Below, one piece after another: positions 7,444-14,961 of a stretch of DNA of 15,844 bases. This DNA comes from an uncultured Prevotella sp. GTDB taxonomy: Bacteria > Bacteroidota > Bacteroidia > Bacteroidales > Bacteroidaceae. The first letter of the stretch is position 1. Each line of letters starts with the position of its first letter. Made by a program: the position numbers and the translations under genes. The notes below the pieces were generated by a model that was given only the letters and a program-made list of their open reading frames with translations, was not told the DNA's origin and did no database searches. The stretch covers positions 1-15,844 of the forward strand of contig USRA01000051.1 of NCBI GenBank assembly GCA_900557035.1, read 5' to 3'.

Positions 7444-9447
7444 TTATTGGATTTCCATCTTCGAGAAGGTCTGGAAGTATTTCAGGCAGGTATTGCGCCA
7501 TTCCTTGGCGTTTTCCAACTGTACATTTAGTAATGAATCGGTATGTTGCCATTCCTGTTCATGCCCCTTCATATACTGTTTGGCTGAGGTGTGCCAGAAG
7601 TCGCGATATACTTCAACCATGGCTACACCCATGTTGTACTTCATGCAGAGTTCCTGCCAGAGGGTGCTTCCTGATTTCATCTTGTAATCCCAGGCTACAT
7701 GATGGAACCATAGGAGATATTCTTCTGGGCAAGTCTCAATGTTGTCGTACAGACTGCGATATGGTTCCGGATACTGACCTACGGCATCTGTACCTTTGGA
7801 TGAGCGGTCGAAACCGATACCCTTGGCATCTGCCTTGTGATAATAAACAGGGCACCACTCCAATGGATAGCTGGCGATGAAACCATCCGGCTCCGGACCA
7901 TAGTGGTGGTCGAACTTGAAGATGTGATGCAATCCCAGTGGCATCATATAGTTGACGCAGGCTTCGCGAGAGGTCATCATCATCATCTCCACAGGTTTGG
8001 TGAACTTTTCGTCCTGGTTCTCGTAAGTCTGAACGAGCCATTCGTGGGCAATCTCTTCTGCGCTGAGCGAAGGATTCCATGCCAATCTGCCGAAAGCATA
8101 CCAGTTAGCCTGAGAGAAAGGATGACCGCACCAGTTGGCATCATCACCGATATTGGCTACGCCAGAGATACCAACCAGCTTATTTGGATTGACAAAATCA
8201 AAGAATTCCTTCCACATTGGGGCGAGATAGGTGAGGTGTTTAGACTGTCCGAGATATTCCTGGGTAATCTGAAGTTCTGCTATCTGAGGTGTCTGTCTGA
8301 TGTTGTCGAAGATAGGAGCGTATGGTTCACGAGGCTGGAAGTCGAGCGGACCGTTCTTTGACTGGAGAATTACATTGTCACGGAACTTTCCATCCATGCC
8401 TTTGAATTCGCTGACAGCTTGCTTTACACGGTCTTCTCCCTTATGGTTAGCACCATATACAAAGCTTCTCCACATGATAATGCCACCGTATGGTTTGACG
8501 GCATCGGCAAGCATGTTGGCTCCCTCGGCATGAGTGCGGTGGTAATCGCCAGGACCAGGTTGTCCTTCAGAATTAGCTTTTACCAGGAATCCGCCAAAGT
8601 CTGGAATGGCAGCATAAATCTCCTTTGCCTTCTTCTGCCACCACTGTTGTACCTTTTTATCCAATGGGTCTGCAGTCTTGGTATAGCCCAATGCCATAGA
8701 CGAAGCAAAGTTAATGCTGAGATACACTCTGATGCCGTAAGGACGCAGGATGTTGGCGATGACCTTCACCTTGTTAATGTATTCCGCCGTCATCATCTTT
8801 GGCGATGCATTTACATTGTTCAGTACGCTTCCGTTGATACCGAGCGATGCGTTGGCACGTGCATAGGTGATGAGACGGTCGTGAAGGCTCTTGCTGATGC
8901 TGCCCCCCTTGCCGTTTTTGCCGAGTTTGATTTCTTCCCATTTGAAGATGCTCTTGCCGGCATAGCCACGTTCGATGCTGCCATCGAGATTATCCCAATG
9001 GTTGAGGATGCGGAGACCCACTTGTGGCTTCTCGGTTTCATCTATAGCTTTACCGAAGTTCTGTTGATTGCCGCTACCTGTGTTGTAGGTATCGGTGTTC
9101 TGAAGACGGATCAGCTCGTAGGCACCATAGAGCAAACCGATAGGATTGCTGGCGGTGATGGTTGCTTCATATTGAATGTTGTCGCCTTGCTGTGCAGGAC
9201 GGGCATAGAGGTTATAGCCCTCGCCAAGATTCAGAGCCTTGTCTATCTTGAGTTCTACATTCTTACCTCGCCAGTTGTTCTCCAACTCCTGCTTGGCAAT
9301 CTTAGCTGTTGCATCATCAGGCAACTGTGAGATGACTTGGCATGAGTTAGCATACTGCTTTCCCAGCCATAACTGTGAGCCATCACTCTGTGCAGAAACA
9401 TGGAGTGATGTAAGTACCGTAAATAATAAAATAAGGTATTTCTTCAT
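7444..9447 (-). CDS. aguA: GH67 alpha-glucuronidase, periplasmic
   Basis: The 667-residue product is of usual size for bacterial GH67, which cleaves 4-O-methyl-D-glucuronic acid from the end of decorated xylo-oligosaccharides. A Sec signal peptide (MKKYLILLF...HVSA, cleavage near residue 20) without a lipobox points to the periplasm. An N-terminal domain (~25-135) precedes the catalytic (beta/alpha)8 region, with signature NHWDNLDGSIERGYAGKSIF. The acid Glu294 lies in KANSEGQPGP, and the base candidates Asp369 (NGPLDFQPREP) and Glu397 (ELQITQEYLG) are 28 residues apart, the spacing I recall for Asp365/Glu393 of the Cellvibrio enzyme. A C-terminal helical domain completes it. The gene is downstream of the HTCS gene on the same strand with an 83-base gap that holds its own -7 box. 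This is the strongest pointer to glucuronoxylan as substrate of the locus. Confidence 0.97.
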   Translation of the reverse strand: MKKYLILLFTVLTSLHVSAQSDGSQLWLGKQYANSCQVISQLPDDATAKIAKQELENNWRGKNVELKIDKALNLGEGYNLYARPAQQGDNIQYEATITASNPIGLLYGAYELIRLQNTDTYNTGSGNQQNFGKAIDETEKPQVGLRILNHWDNLDGSIERGYAGKSIFKWEEIKLGKNGKGGSISKSLHDRLITYARANASLGINGSVLNNVNASPKMMTAEYINKVKVIANILRPYGIRVYLSINFASSMALGYTKTADPLDKKVQQWWQKKAKEIYAAIPDFGGFLVKANSEGQPGPGDYHRTHAEGANMLADAVKPYGGIIMWRSFVYGANHKGEDRVKQAVSEFKGMDGKFRDNVILQSKNGPLDFQPREPYAPIFDNIRQTPQIAELQITQEYLGQSKHLTYLAPMWKEFFDFVNPNKLVGISGVANIGDDANWCGHPFSQANWYAFGRLAWNPSLSAEEIAHEWLVQTYENQDEKFTKPVEMMMMTSREACVNYMMPLGLHHIFKFDHHYGPEPDGFIASYPLEWCPVYYHKADAKGIGFDRSSKGTDAVGQYPEPYRSLYDNIETCPEEYLLWFHHVAWDYKMKSGSTLWQELCMKYNMGVAMVEVYRDFWHTSAKQYMKGHEQEWQHTDSLLNVQLENAKEWRNTCLKYFQTFSKMEIQ

Positions 9448-9497
9448 ATCTTTGCAGATCGTTAGTTTGTATTATTATTGTTTCTGTTGCAAAGATA
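9447..9497. repeat. 10-bp inverted repeat spanning the GH67 leader
   Basis: TATCTTTGCA (9447-9456) and its exact complement TGCAAAGATA (9488-9497) are separated by 31 bases. The distal arm is the -7 box of the GH67 promoter read on the minus strand; the proximal arm overlaps the GH67 start codon. Because a -7 box lies upstream of the transcription start, the two arms would not both be in the mRNA. A DNA-level site or chance is more likely than an RNA hairpin. Confidence 0.55.
9490..9497 (-). promoter_or_regulatory. Putative -7 promoter box of the GH67 gene
   Basis: Read on the minus strand this is TATCTTTG, matching the Bacteroidota -7 consensus TAnnTTTG and followed by CA as in the other two promoters here. 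It lies 42 bases upstream of the start codon. No TTTG or TTG occurs at the -33 distance (about 9515-9524), which would fit an activator-dependent promoter. Confidence 0.6.
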
Positions 9498-9530
9498 CGA
9501 AAAAATCCCTTATTCTCTTCTATTTGTTGT

Positions 9531-12500
9531 TTATTTCTCATTTCTCTTTGTTTCAGCATATTCACTTGGTGACATGCCATAGTGTTTCTTGAACACGGTA
9601 GAGAAGTGGGTCTGGTTGTTAAATCCCACAGAATAAGCTACTTGTGTGATATTAATCTGTCCTTCTTCGATAAGACGTGCAGCCTGCTCTAATCGTAAGT
9701 TACGGATGAATTCACCGGCAGAGACACCTGCTATTTCTTTCAGCTTACGGTGCAGTTGGGCACGACTGATGCCTACATCTTCTGTCAGTTTCTCAACGTT
9801 GAGGTCAGGGTCGGCGAGGTGCTCGTTCATATATTTCATCACTCTCTCCATGAGAGCATCATTATTTCCCTTTACCTGTATCTGCTCAATCTTAGCCTTC
9901 TGTCCCTGCGCACCGCTGTATTTGCCACGGATGCGTCGGACATTGTCAACCAGATTGTCTATGAGAATATGAAGCTCTTCCATATTGAAAGGTTTAGCCA
10001 GGAAGGCATCGGCACCTTTGCGCAATCCCTCCAGTCGATTCTCTACCTCGCTCTTGGAGGTGAGCAGGATGACCGGAATATCGCTTACGTTAGAGTTACC
10101 TTTAATCTTCTTGAGCATGGTAACACCATCCATTTCCGGCATCATCACATCGCTTATCACGAGATCATATTTGCCGGTGAGCAACATCTTGAGACCTTCC
10201 TTGCCGTTGCTGGCATGTTCAAATCGGTACCAGCCGCTCAGTTCGGCCTTGATATAATGTGCAATCTCTGCATCGTCATCTACTATCAGGATATTGAAAT
10301 TGCGGTTGGCTTGCGTTCTTTTACCGGTGGATTCGGCAGTTTTTGTACCGTCCTCCTGTAGAATCTCCTCTAGTTTGAGGTGTTCCTTTCCCAATGGAAT
10401 GTTTACCTCGAAGCAAGAACCCTTGATTCCGTCAGTGCGATTATAGGCTCTGATAGTTCCTCCATGCATCTTGACGAGGGCTCTGCAGAGGTTCAGACCA
10501 ATTCCGGTTCCCTCGATATGAATGTCGCTGTTGTTATTGCCTTGATAGAAGCGCTCAAAGAGACGGTCGGTCTTTTCTTCCTTCAGTCCGATACCTGTAT
10601 CTTCTACCTTGATGATGGCACTCTCTTTGTTCTTTCCTATGATAAGCGTAATGTCACCACCGTCTGAAGTATATTTCATGGCGTTGGAGAGAAGGTTGGA
10701 AATAACCTTGTCAAAGTTGATGCGGTCTATCCATACTTGCAGGTTACCTTCCTCCTTCAGACTCTCGTCTTCCTTCAGGCTCAGGGTGATGCTGCGCTCC
10801 TGGGCATTGAAGTTGTAGAGCGATATGATGCCACGCAGGAACTCCTTGAGGTTGGTTTCCTGGCAATGCAGGTGCATCTGGTTCTTGTCTATCTTGCGCT
10901 CGTCAAGAATCTGGTTAACCAGAAGCAGAAGTCGCTTGGCATTGCGGTCTATCGTGTCGATATCCTGTTTGCTTTCTGGGTCTTCTATTCTATTCTTCAA
11001 CTTGTTGAGAGGTCCCATAATCAGTGTCAGCGGTGAACGGATGTCGTGGGTGGCATTGATGAGGAACTGCATCTTGGTTTCCTCTAAGTCTGCTTTGCGA
11101 CGGCGTTCGTAAGTATAGAATACGTAAAGAACAGCGCTCGCGATAGCCAGGAAATAGAGAAGGTAGGCCTCTGGTGATGCATACCAAGGGTCACACACCT
11201 TGATGTTGATGACAGTTGGCTTCTTCGAATATTGACCATTGCTGGTGGCTCTTACTTCCAGCTTGTAATTGCCAGGCTTCAACTTGTTGAAGGATACAGC
11301 ATTGGCTCCCTCATTGGTGCTGCTCCAGTTGCCGCCATTGATGCGATATTGGAAACTGATATTGTCAGTGTTCTTATAGTTGAGCAGTGAGAACTCCAAT
11401 GTGAATGAGTTTTCTGAGTATGGTATCTTGAAGTTGTCGCTGAGACAGTTGGTTGCCTTTCCGGCTATGATGAAGTTGGTAAGATATACGTTACCCATCT
11501 CCATCTTGTTGGCTCTTACCACATTAGGATAGAAAGTGGTGATGCCATCGCTTGTACCGAAGGCTATCATATCATCGGATGTATGCATCATGGAACCTAA
11601 AACATACTCACGTGTGGTGAGTCCGTTGCCATTGATATGACCGATGAATCGTTTAGCGTTTTGATCATACTGCCAGATTCCCATGGTAGTACTAACCCAA
11701 TAGTCACCCTTGCGGTCTCTTACGATACCGCAAGTCTGTTTGCCTATTAGTGGGTCTGCATGAGGAAATTCAGCCACTTTGTTCTTTTTTCTGTCGAAGA
11801 GATAGAGTCCTTTCTCTGTACCCATCATGATTTCTCCGTTCTTTCCTTCGCAAATGGCATTGATCTGTTTGTCTTTCAGGATGTTATGCCATCCGAAATC
11901 CTTGAAACTGAGAGTCTGGGTGTTGAGGCAGGATACACCGTTGGCAGTACCAATCCATAGATGTCCGGTGTGGTCTAGAGTCATACTGCGAACCCAGTCA
12001 TTACAGAGATAACCTTTTTTGCCTCGGGTACTCATATTGAGAATCTTTACGTTACCGGTTTCCACATTATATATATATAGTCCCTTGCTATAGACCGAAA
12101 TGTAGAGGTTTCCCCGGTTGTCGTCGGTCATACAGTAGATGCCGGCGCTTGTAAAGCTGATCTTCTGCTGATAAGTTCCTGTATATGGATTATAGCTGTA
12201 GAGAGCACTGCCATTGCTGATCCAATAGTTGCCACGTTTGTCTTTGTAGATGATACAGGTTCCGGCAGGTGATTGAGGATGAGCAATGATCTTGCCTGCT
12301 GCATCAAAGCAGAATACGCCACTGTTTTGTACGGTACACCATGTTTCTCCTCTATCGCCTGGTGCAATAGAGGATACACTACTACCTATTATATAGTTTT
12401 GTGCCGAGAAACTCCATGAGTTGAATGCCTGTTGGCGCTGGTTGATGAGATAGAGTCCCTTTTTATAGCATCCTATCCAGAGGTTGTTGTCCTTGTCTTC

Positions 12501-13448
12501 GATGATGTCATTGACGAAGGCGGTGGATAGATTGAAGTTGCTGTTGCTACTTTCCAGTTGCTCCACCCGGTTGCTGCCTTTCCTGATCAGCAATGCTCCA
12601 TGCTCAGAGGTACTGATATAGAGGTTTCCCTCATGGTCGAAGGTTGCATTATTGATGGTTACGTTATTGGCGTAGGTGCCAAAATCGTAGCCTGCATCTG
12701 CTATTCTGCCTGTCTTATAGTCATAATAGATGATGCCATACATACATACAATGAGCAGGGTTTGTGGACGATGCTGAATGAAAGCCACTGGCGCTCCGTA
12801 TGGCGATTTGAAGTCTTTGCGGCTCACCTTTCCTTTGTTTTCGATGAATCGGGTAAAGGTGGATAGGTGACTACTCTGCCATAGATAGTGGTGCTGGTCT
12901 TCATAGATATGGGTAAAGAATACGTCAGAGTCGCGCTCTGCGTATTGTCTTTCCTGCTTAATCAGGAACTGTTTGTCAGATGGTCGGGTAGAAACTGCTT
13001 TCTTTACGGAATAAAGTCCGTAGCCGGCTGTTCCCAGCAGAATATCTCCACGATGACTTTCTACGATAGAGTAGATACGTGGCTTTCTGCCATCAGGAAA
13101 ATTGAGACGGGAGAAGTCGTTTGTTTCATAATTATAGCGCATCAGTCCTTTGGCACTACCTATCCACAGGTCTCCTTTCTTGTCAACAAGGAGATCTGAA
13201 ATGATGTTGTCCGTGATGGATGTCGTATCCTTCTCGTCGTGCAGATAATTGGTGAATCTATAACCATCAAACTTATTCAGTCCATATTCCGTACCTACCC
13301 AAATGTATCCGTACTTATCTTGTACGACACAGTTGATGAGCGAACTGGACAGTTTGCCTGATGTGAATAATTCGCCACCATCAGCCCATAGCATGAGCGA
13401 GGCAAGGCATGCAATAAGTGCTGCAAGGCATTTTTTTATATACTTCAT
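9531..13448 (-). CDS. Hybrid two-component system (HTCS) sensor-regulator of the locus
   Basis: The 1305-residue product combines sensor, kinase and regulator in one chain. A signal peptide (1-22) precedes a periplasmic sensor of repeated Reg_prop beta-propeller strands (YIWVGTEYGLNKFDG, LWIGSAKGLMRY, LWIGCYKKGLYL, LWIGTANGVSCL) up to about 680. Then come a Y_Y_Y domain (~690-753), one membrane span (~759-778), and a histidine kinase with His801 (NATHDIRSPL), N-box Asn922 and ATP-lid motifs DTGIGL and GTGIGL. The receiver has acidic Asp1057-1059, phosphoacceptor Asp1100 (VISDVMMPEMDG) and Lys1152; an AraC-type helix-turn-helix covers ~1200-1300. All catalytic residues are present. A longer in-frame start at 13520 would run through the promoter and lacks a signal peptide at its N-terminus, so ATG 13448 is chosen. 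HTCS proteins bind oligosaccharides in the periplasm and activate PUL genes; position suggests control of GH67 and the divergent esterase operon (XusR/XynR-like role, inferred). Confidence 0.96.
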   Translation of the reverse strand: MKYIKKCLAALIACLASLMLWADGGELFTSGKLSSSLINCVVQDKYGYIWVGTEYGLNKFDGYRFTNYLHDEKDTTSITDNIISDLLVDKKGDLWIGSAKGLMRYNYETNDFSRLNFPDGRKPRIYSIVESHRGDILLGTAGYGLYSVKKAVSTRPSDKQFLIKQERQYAERDSDVFFTHIYEDQHHYLWQSSHLSTFTRFIENKGKVSRKDFKSPYGAPVAFIQHRPQTLLIVCMYGIIYYDYKTGRIADAGYDFGTYANNVTINNATFDHEGNLYISTSEHGALLIRKGSNRVEQLESSNSNFNLSTAFVNDIIEDKDNNLWIGCYKKGLYLINQRQQAFNSWSFSAQNYIIGSSVSSIAPGDRGETWCTVQNSGVFCFDAAGKIIAHPQSPAGTCIIYKDKRGNYWISNGSALYSYNPYTGTYQQKISFTSAGIYCMTDDNRGNLYISVYSKGLYIYNVETGNVKILNMSTRGKKGYLCNDWVRSMTLDHTGHLWIGTANGVSCLNTQTLSFKDFGWHNILKDKQINAICEGKNGEIMMGTEKGLYLFDRKKNKVAEFPHADPLIGKQTCGIVRDRKGDYWVSTTMGIWQYDQNAKRFIGHINGNGLTTREYVLGSMMHTSDDMIAFGTSDGITTFYPNVVRANKMEMGNVYLTNFIIAGKATNCLSDNFKIPYSENSFTLEFSLLNYKNTDNISFQYRINGGNWSSTNEGANAVSFNKLKPGNYKLEVRATSNGQYSKKPTVINIKVCDPWYASPEAYLLYFLAIASAVLYVFYTYERRRKADLEETKMQFLINATHDIRSPLTLIMGPLNKLKNRIEDPESKQDIDTIDRNAKRLLLLVNQILDERKIDKNQMHLHCQETNLKEFLRGIISLYNFNAQERSITLSLKEDESLKEEGNLQVWIDRINFDKVISNLLSNAMKYTSDGGDITLIIGKNKESAIIKVEDTGIGLKEEKTDRLFERFYQGNNNSDIHIEGTGIGLNLCRALVKMHGGTIRAYNRTDGIKGSCFEVNIPLGKEHLKLEEILQEDGTKTAESTGKRTQANRNFNILIVDDDAEIAHYIKAELSGWYRFEHASNGKEGLKMLLTGKYDLVISDVMMPEMDGVTMLKKIKGNSNVSDIPVILLTSKSEVENRLEGLRKGADAFLAKPFNMEELHILIDNLVDNVRRIRGKYSGAQGQKAKIEQIQVKGNNDALMERVMKYMNEHLADPDLNVEKLTEDVGISRAQLHRKLKEIAGVSAGEFIRNLRLEQAARLIEEGQINITQVAYSVGFNNQTHFSTVFKKHYGMSPSEYAETKRNEK

Positions 13449-13489
13449 ATTTCTTAGTCGTTTGCTAGTCCTATTAGTTATTGTTGCTG

Positions 13490-13521
13490 CAAAAGTAGTA
13501 AAAAACTGCGAAAGCAACAAA
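13490..13521 (-). promoter_or_regulatory. Complete -33/-7 promoter of the HTCS gene
   Basis: On the minus strand, TTTG (13521-13518) and TACTTTTG (13497-13490) are 20 bases apart, matching the Bacteroidota pattern TTTG-N19-21-TAnnTTTG. Transcription would start near 13484, giving a leader of about 35 bases to ATG 13448. This is the only promoter in the window with both elements, consistent with steady basal expression of the regulator. Confidence 0.75.
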
Positions 13522-13538
13522 TAAAAATGCGATAATAT

Positions 13539-13596
13539 GTTTCGTTTCCTTTTGTTTCTTTATCTTTTATGTTTTTTCTTTTGTCCCTGAAACAAA
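13539..13596. promoter_or_regulatory. Candidate regulator-binding region in the HTCS/esterase divergent spacer
   Basis: The 247-base divergent spacer (13449-13695) holds three GTTTC copies starting at 13539, 13544 and 13554 (offsets 5 and 10 bases), and an inverted repeat TTTGTTTC (13551-13558) / GAAACAAA (13589-13596). They lie between the HTCS -33 element and the esterase -7 box, about 50-100 bases upstream of the latter, a fitting place for an activator. A role as HTCS operator is inference; the stretch is also simply T-rich. Confidence 0.35.
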
Positions 13597-13645
13597 TAGA
13601 AATGTTCTGGTAACTATATATAAGAGAACTTTCAATAGTTTTTTG

Positions 13646-13653
13646 TACATTTG
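13646..13653 (+). promoter_or_regulatory. Putative -7 promoter box of the esterase-transporter operon
   Basis: TACATTTG matches TAnnTTTG and continues with CAAC, like the GH67 box (TATCTTTGCAAC). It lies 42 bases upstream of ATG 13696. No TTTG or TTG is found about 20 bases upstream, so an activator is probably needed. Confidence 0.6.
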
Positions 13654-13695
13654 CAACGTGAATAGCGAATTGTAACTAACAAAAATGTAATAACA

Positions 13696-14898
13696 ATGAC
13701 TAAACAAACAATAAAGATTTTATCGTTGGCTCTCTTGCTGGCAGGAAGTAATAGCCTGGCTTTCGCACAGAAAGTGTGGAAGGGTTCTTGGGCGACAGCC
13801 GTGGAATGGACTGGTAAAGGGGATATGCCTAAGGAAAGCTTGAGCAACCGTTCTTGCCGACAGGTGGTTCATGTATCCTTTGGTGGAGAGGAACTCAGAG
13901 TGAAGCTCAGCAACGAGCAGAGTAAGGAACCGGTAGAAATCAAATCGGTGTATATTGCAGATACCGATAAGGACAGCAACTGGTTTGTGAATGGTAAGAC
14001 CGTGAAGTATCTCAAGTTTAATGGCAAGAAGAATGTAACCATTGCTCCTGGCAAGGCTATCTTCTCAGATGATTTGAAATATGCCCTGAAAAGTGGACAG
14101 CGCCTTACGATTACCATCGACTATGGCAAGCAGACTCCAGTGAATGCAACATCCCATCGTGGTTCACGTACCACATCTTATATAGTAAACGGTTTGCATC
14201 GTACTCCTAAACCGATGGATAAGAGTTTTGATGATGGCGAGGAGGTGGATCACTGGTATAATCTTTCAGCCATTGATGTGAAGACCGATAAGGCTACTCC
14301 TGTGGTGGCTATCCTCGGAAACTCTATCACTGATGGCCGTGGAAGTACCACCAACCATCAGAACCGATGGACCGATTTCCTCTCGGATGCCCTGAATGCA
14401 GAGAAGCCATACGGTGTATTGAATCTTGGTATCGGTGGCAACTGCGTAGTGGAAGGCGGATTGAGCGAACCTGCCATGAAGCGTTTCGACCGTGACATTC
14501 TGGGACAGACTGGTGTGGATAAACTCATCATCTTCGAAGGAACCAACGATATCGGTTGCTGCGGAGGAAATTATGAACATGTAACAGATACCCTGATAGC
14601 CTGCTACAAGGTGCTGATAGCAAAAGCCAAGGCAAAAGGCATCAAGGTATATGGCGGAACCATCACCCCAACCAAGGGCAACGGATGGTATTCTTTCTGG
14701 CATGAGGCTATGCGCCAGACCGTGAACGAATGGATTAGAAAGAGCGGTGCGTTCGACGGGGTCATCGATTTCGATGAATTGACCCGCGACCCAAAAGATC
14801 CTCAGCGTCTTAAGGCTGAGTATTCTGATGACTGGCTGCATCTCAATCCGAAGGGATATGAGGCAATGGGCAAGTTTGCCGCAGAGAAATTGAAGTAA
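13696..14898 (+). CDS. Secreted two-domain SGNH/GDSL esterase, probable xylan acetylesterase
   Basis: The 400-residue product has a Sec signal peptide (cleavage at AFA|Q, residue 24) and no lipobox, so it is probably periplasmic. Residues ~25-190 form a beta-rich domain without the catalytic motifs. The C-terminal SGNH hydrolase domain shows all blocks: Ser210 in GNSITDG, Gly245 in GIGGN, Asn284 in GTND, and Asp379/His382 in DWLHLNPKGY. Such enzymes remove acetyl groups from polysaccharides or other acyl esters. The acetylxylan substrate is inferred from the GH67 neighbour, the divergent HTCS and the downstream sugar symporter. I cannot assign a carbohydrate esterase family from sequence alone. 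It is the first gene of a likely two-or-more gene operon, 63 bases ahead of the transporter gene. Confidence 0.9.
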   Translation: MTKQTIKILSLALLLAGSNSLAFAQKVWKGSWATAVEWTGKGDMPKESLSNRSCRQVVHVSFGGEELRVKLSNEQSKEPVEIKSVYIADTDKDSNWFVNGKTVKYLKFNGKKNVTIAPGKAIFSDDLKYALKSGQRLTITIDYGKQTPVNATSHRGSRTTSYIVNGLHRTPKPMDKSFDDGEEVDHWYNLSAIDVKTDKATPVVAILGNSITDGRGSTTNHQNRWTDFLSDALNAEKPYGVLNLGIGGNCVVEGGLSEPAMKRFDRDILGQTGVDKLIIFEGTNDIGCCGGNYEHVTDTLIACYKVLIAKAKAKGIKVYGGTITPTKGNGWYSFWHEAMRQTVNEWIRKSGAFDGVIDFDELTRDPKDPQRLKAEYSDDWLHLNPKGYEAMGKFAAEKLK

Positions 14899-14919
14899 AT
14901 ATATTATATGCATCTTTTA

Positions 14920-14940
14920 TATTATATATAATAAGGTGTA
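14920..14940 (+). repeat. AT palindrome and 16-base motif shared with the 7336 terminator
   Basis: The 63-base esterase-transporter gap is very AT-rich. It holds a 14-base palindrome TATTATATATAATA (14920-14933) and TATATAATAAGGTGTA (14925-14940), which recurs exactly at 7328-7343 as the 5' side of the peptidase terminator. Here the complementary arm is absent, so it is not a terminator. No TAnnTTTG box is present, so the transporter probably shares the esterase promoter. Confidence 0.5.
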
Positions 14941-14961
14941 AACTTAATGACAGAATAAAAT

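Noticed and set aside
8419..9330. 303-codon open frame on the plus strand, opposite GH67
   Set aside because: It lies wholly antisense to a well-conserved GH67 gene with intact active site; the protein has no recognisable domain, and its openness follows from the codon use of the real gene.
9447..9454. Plus-strand TATCTTTG as a promoter
   Set aside because: It matches the -7 consensus but would transcribe only antisense to the HTCS gene, with no gene to serve and no -33 element seen; treated as part of the inverted repeat.
13449..13520. Upstream in-frame start of the HTCS gene adding 24 residues
   Set aside because: The extension would begin within the -33/-7 promoter and place a non-hydrophobic stretch ahead of a good signal peptide that starts at 13448.
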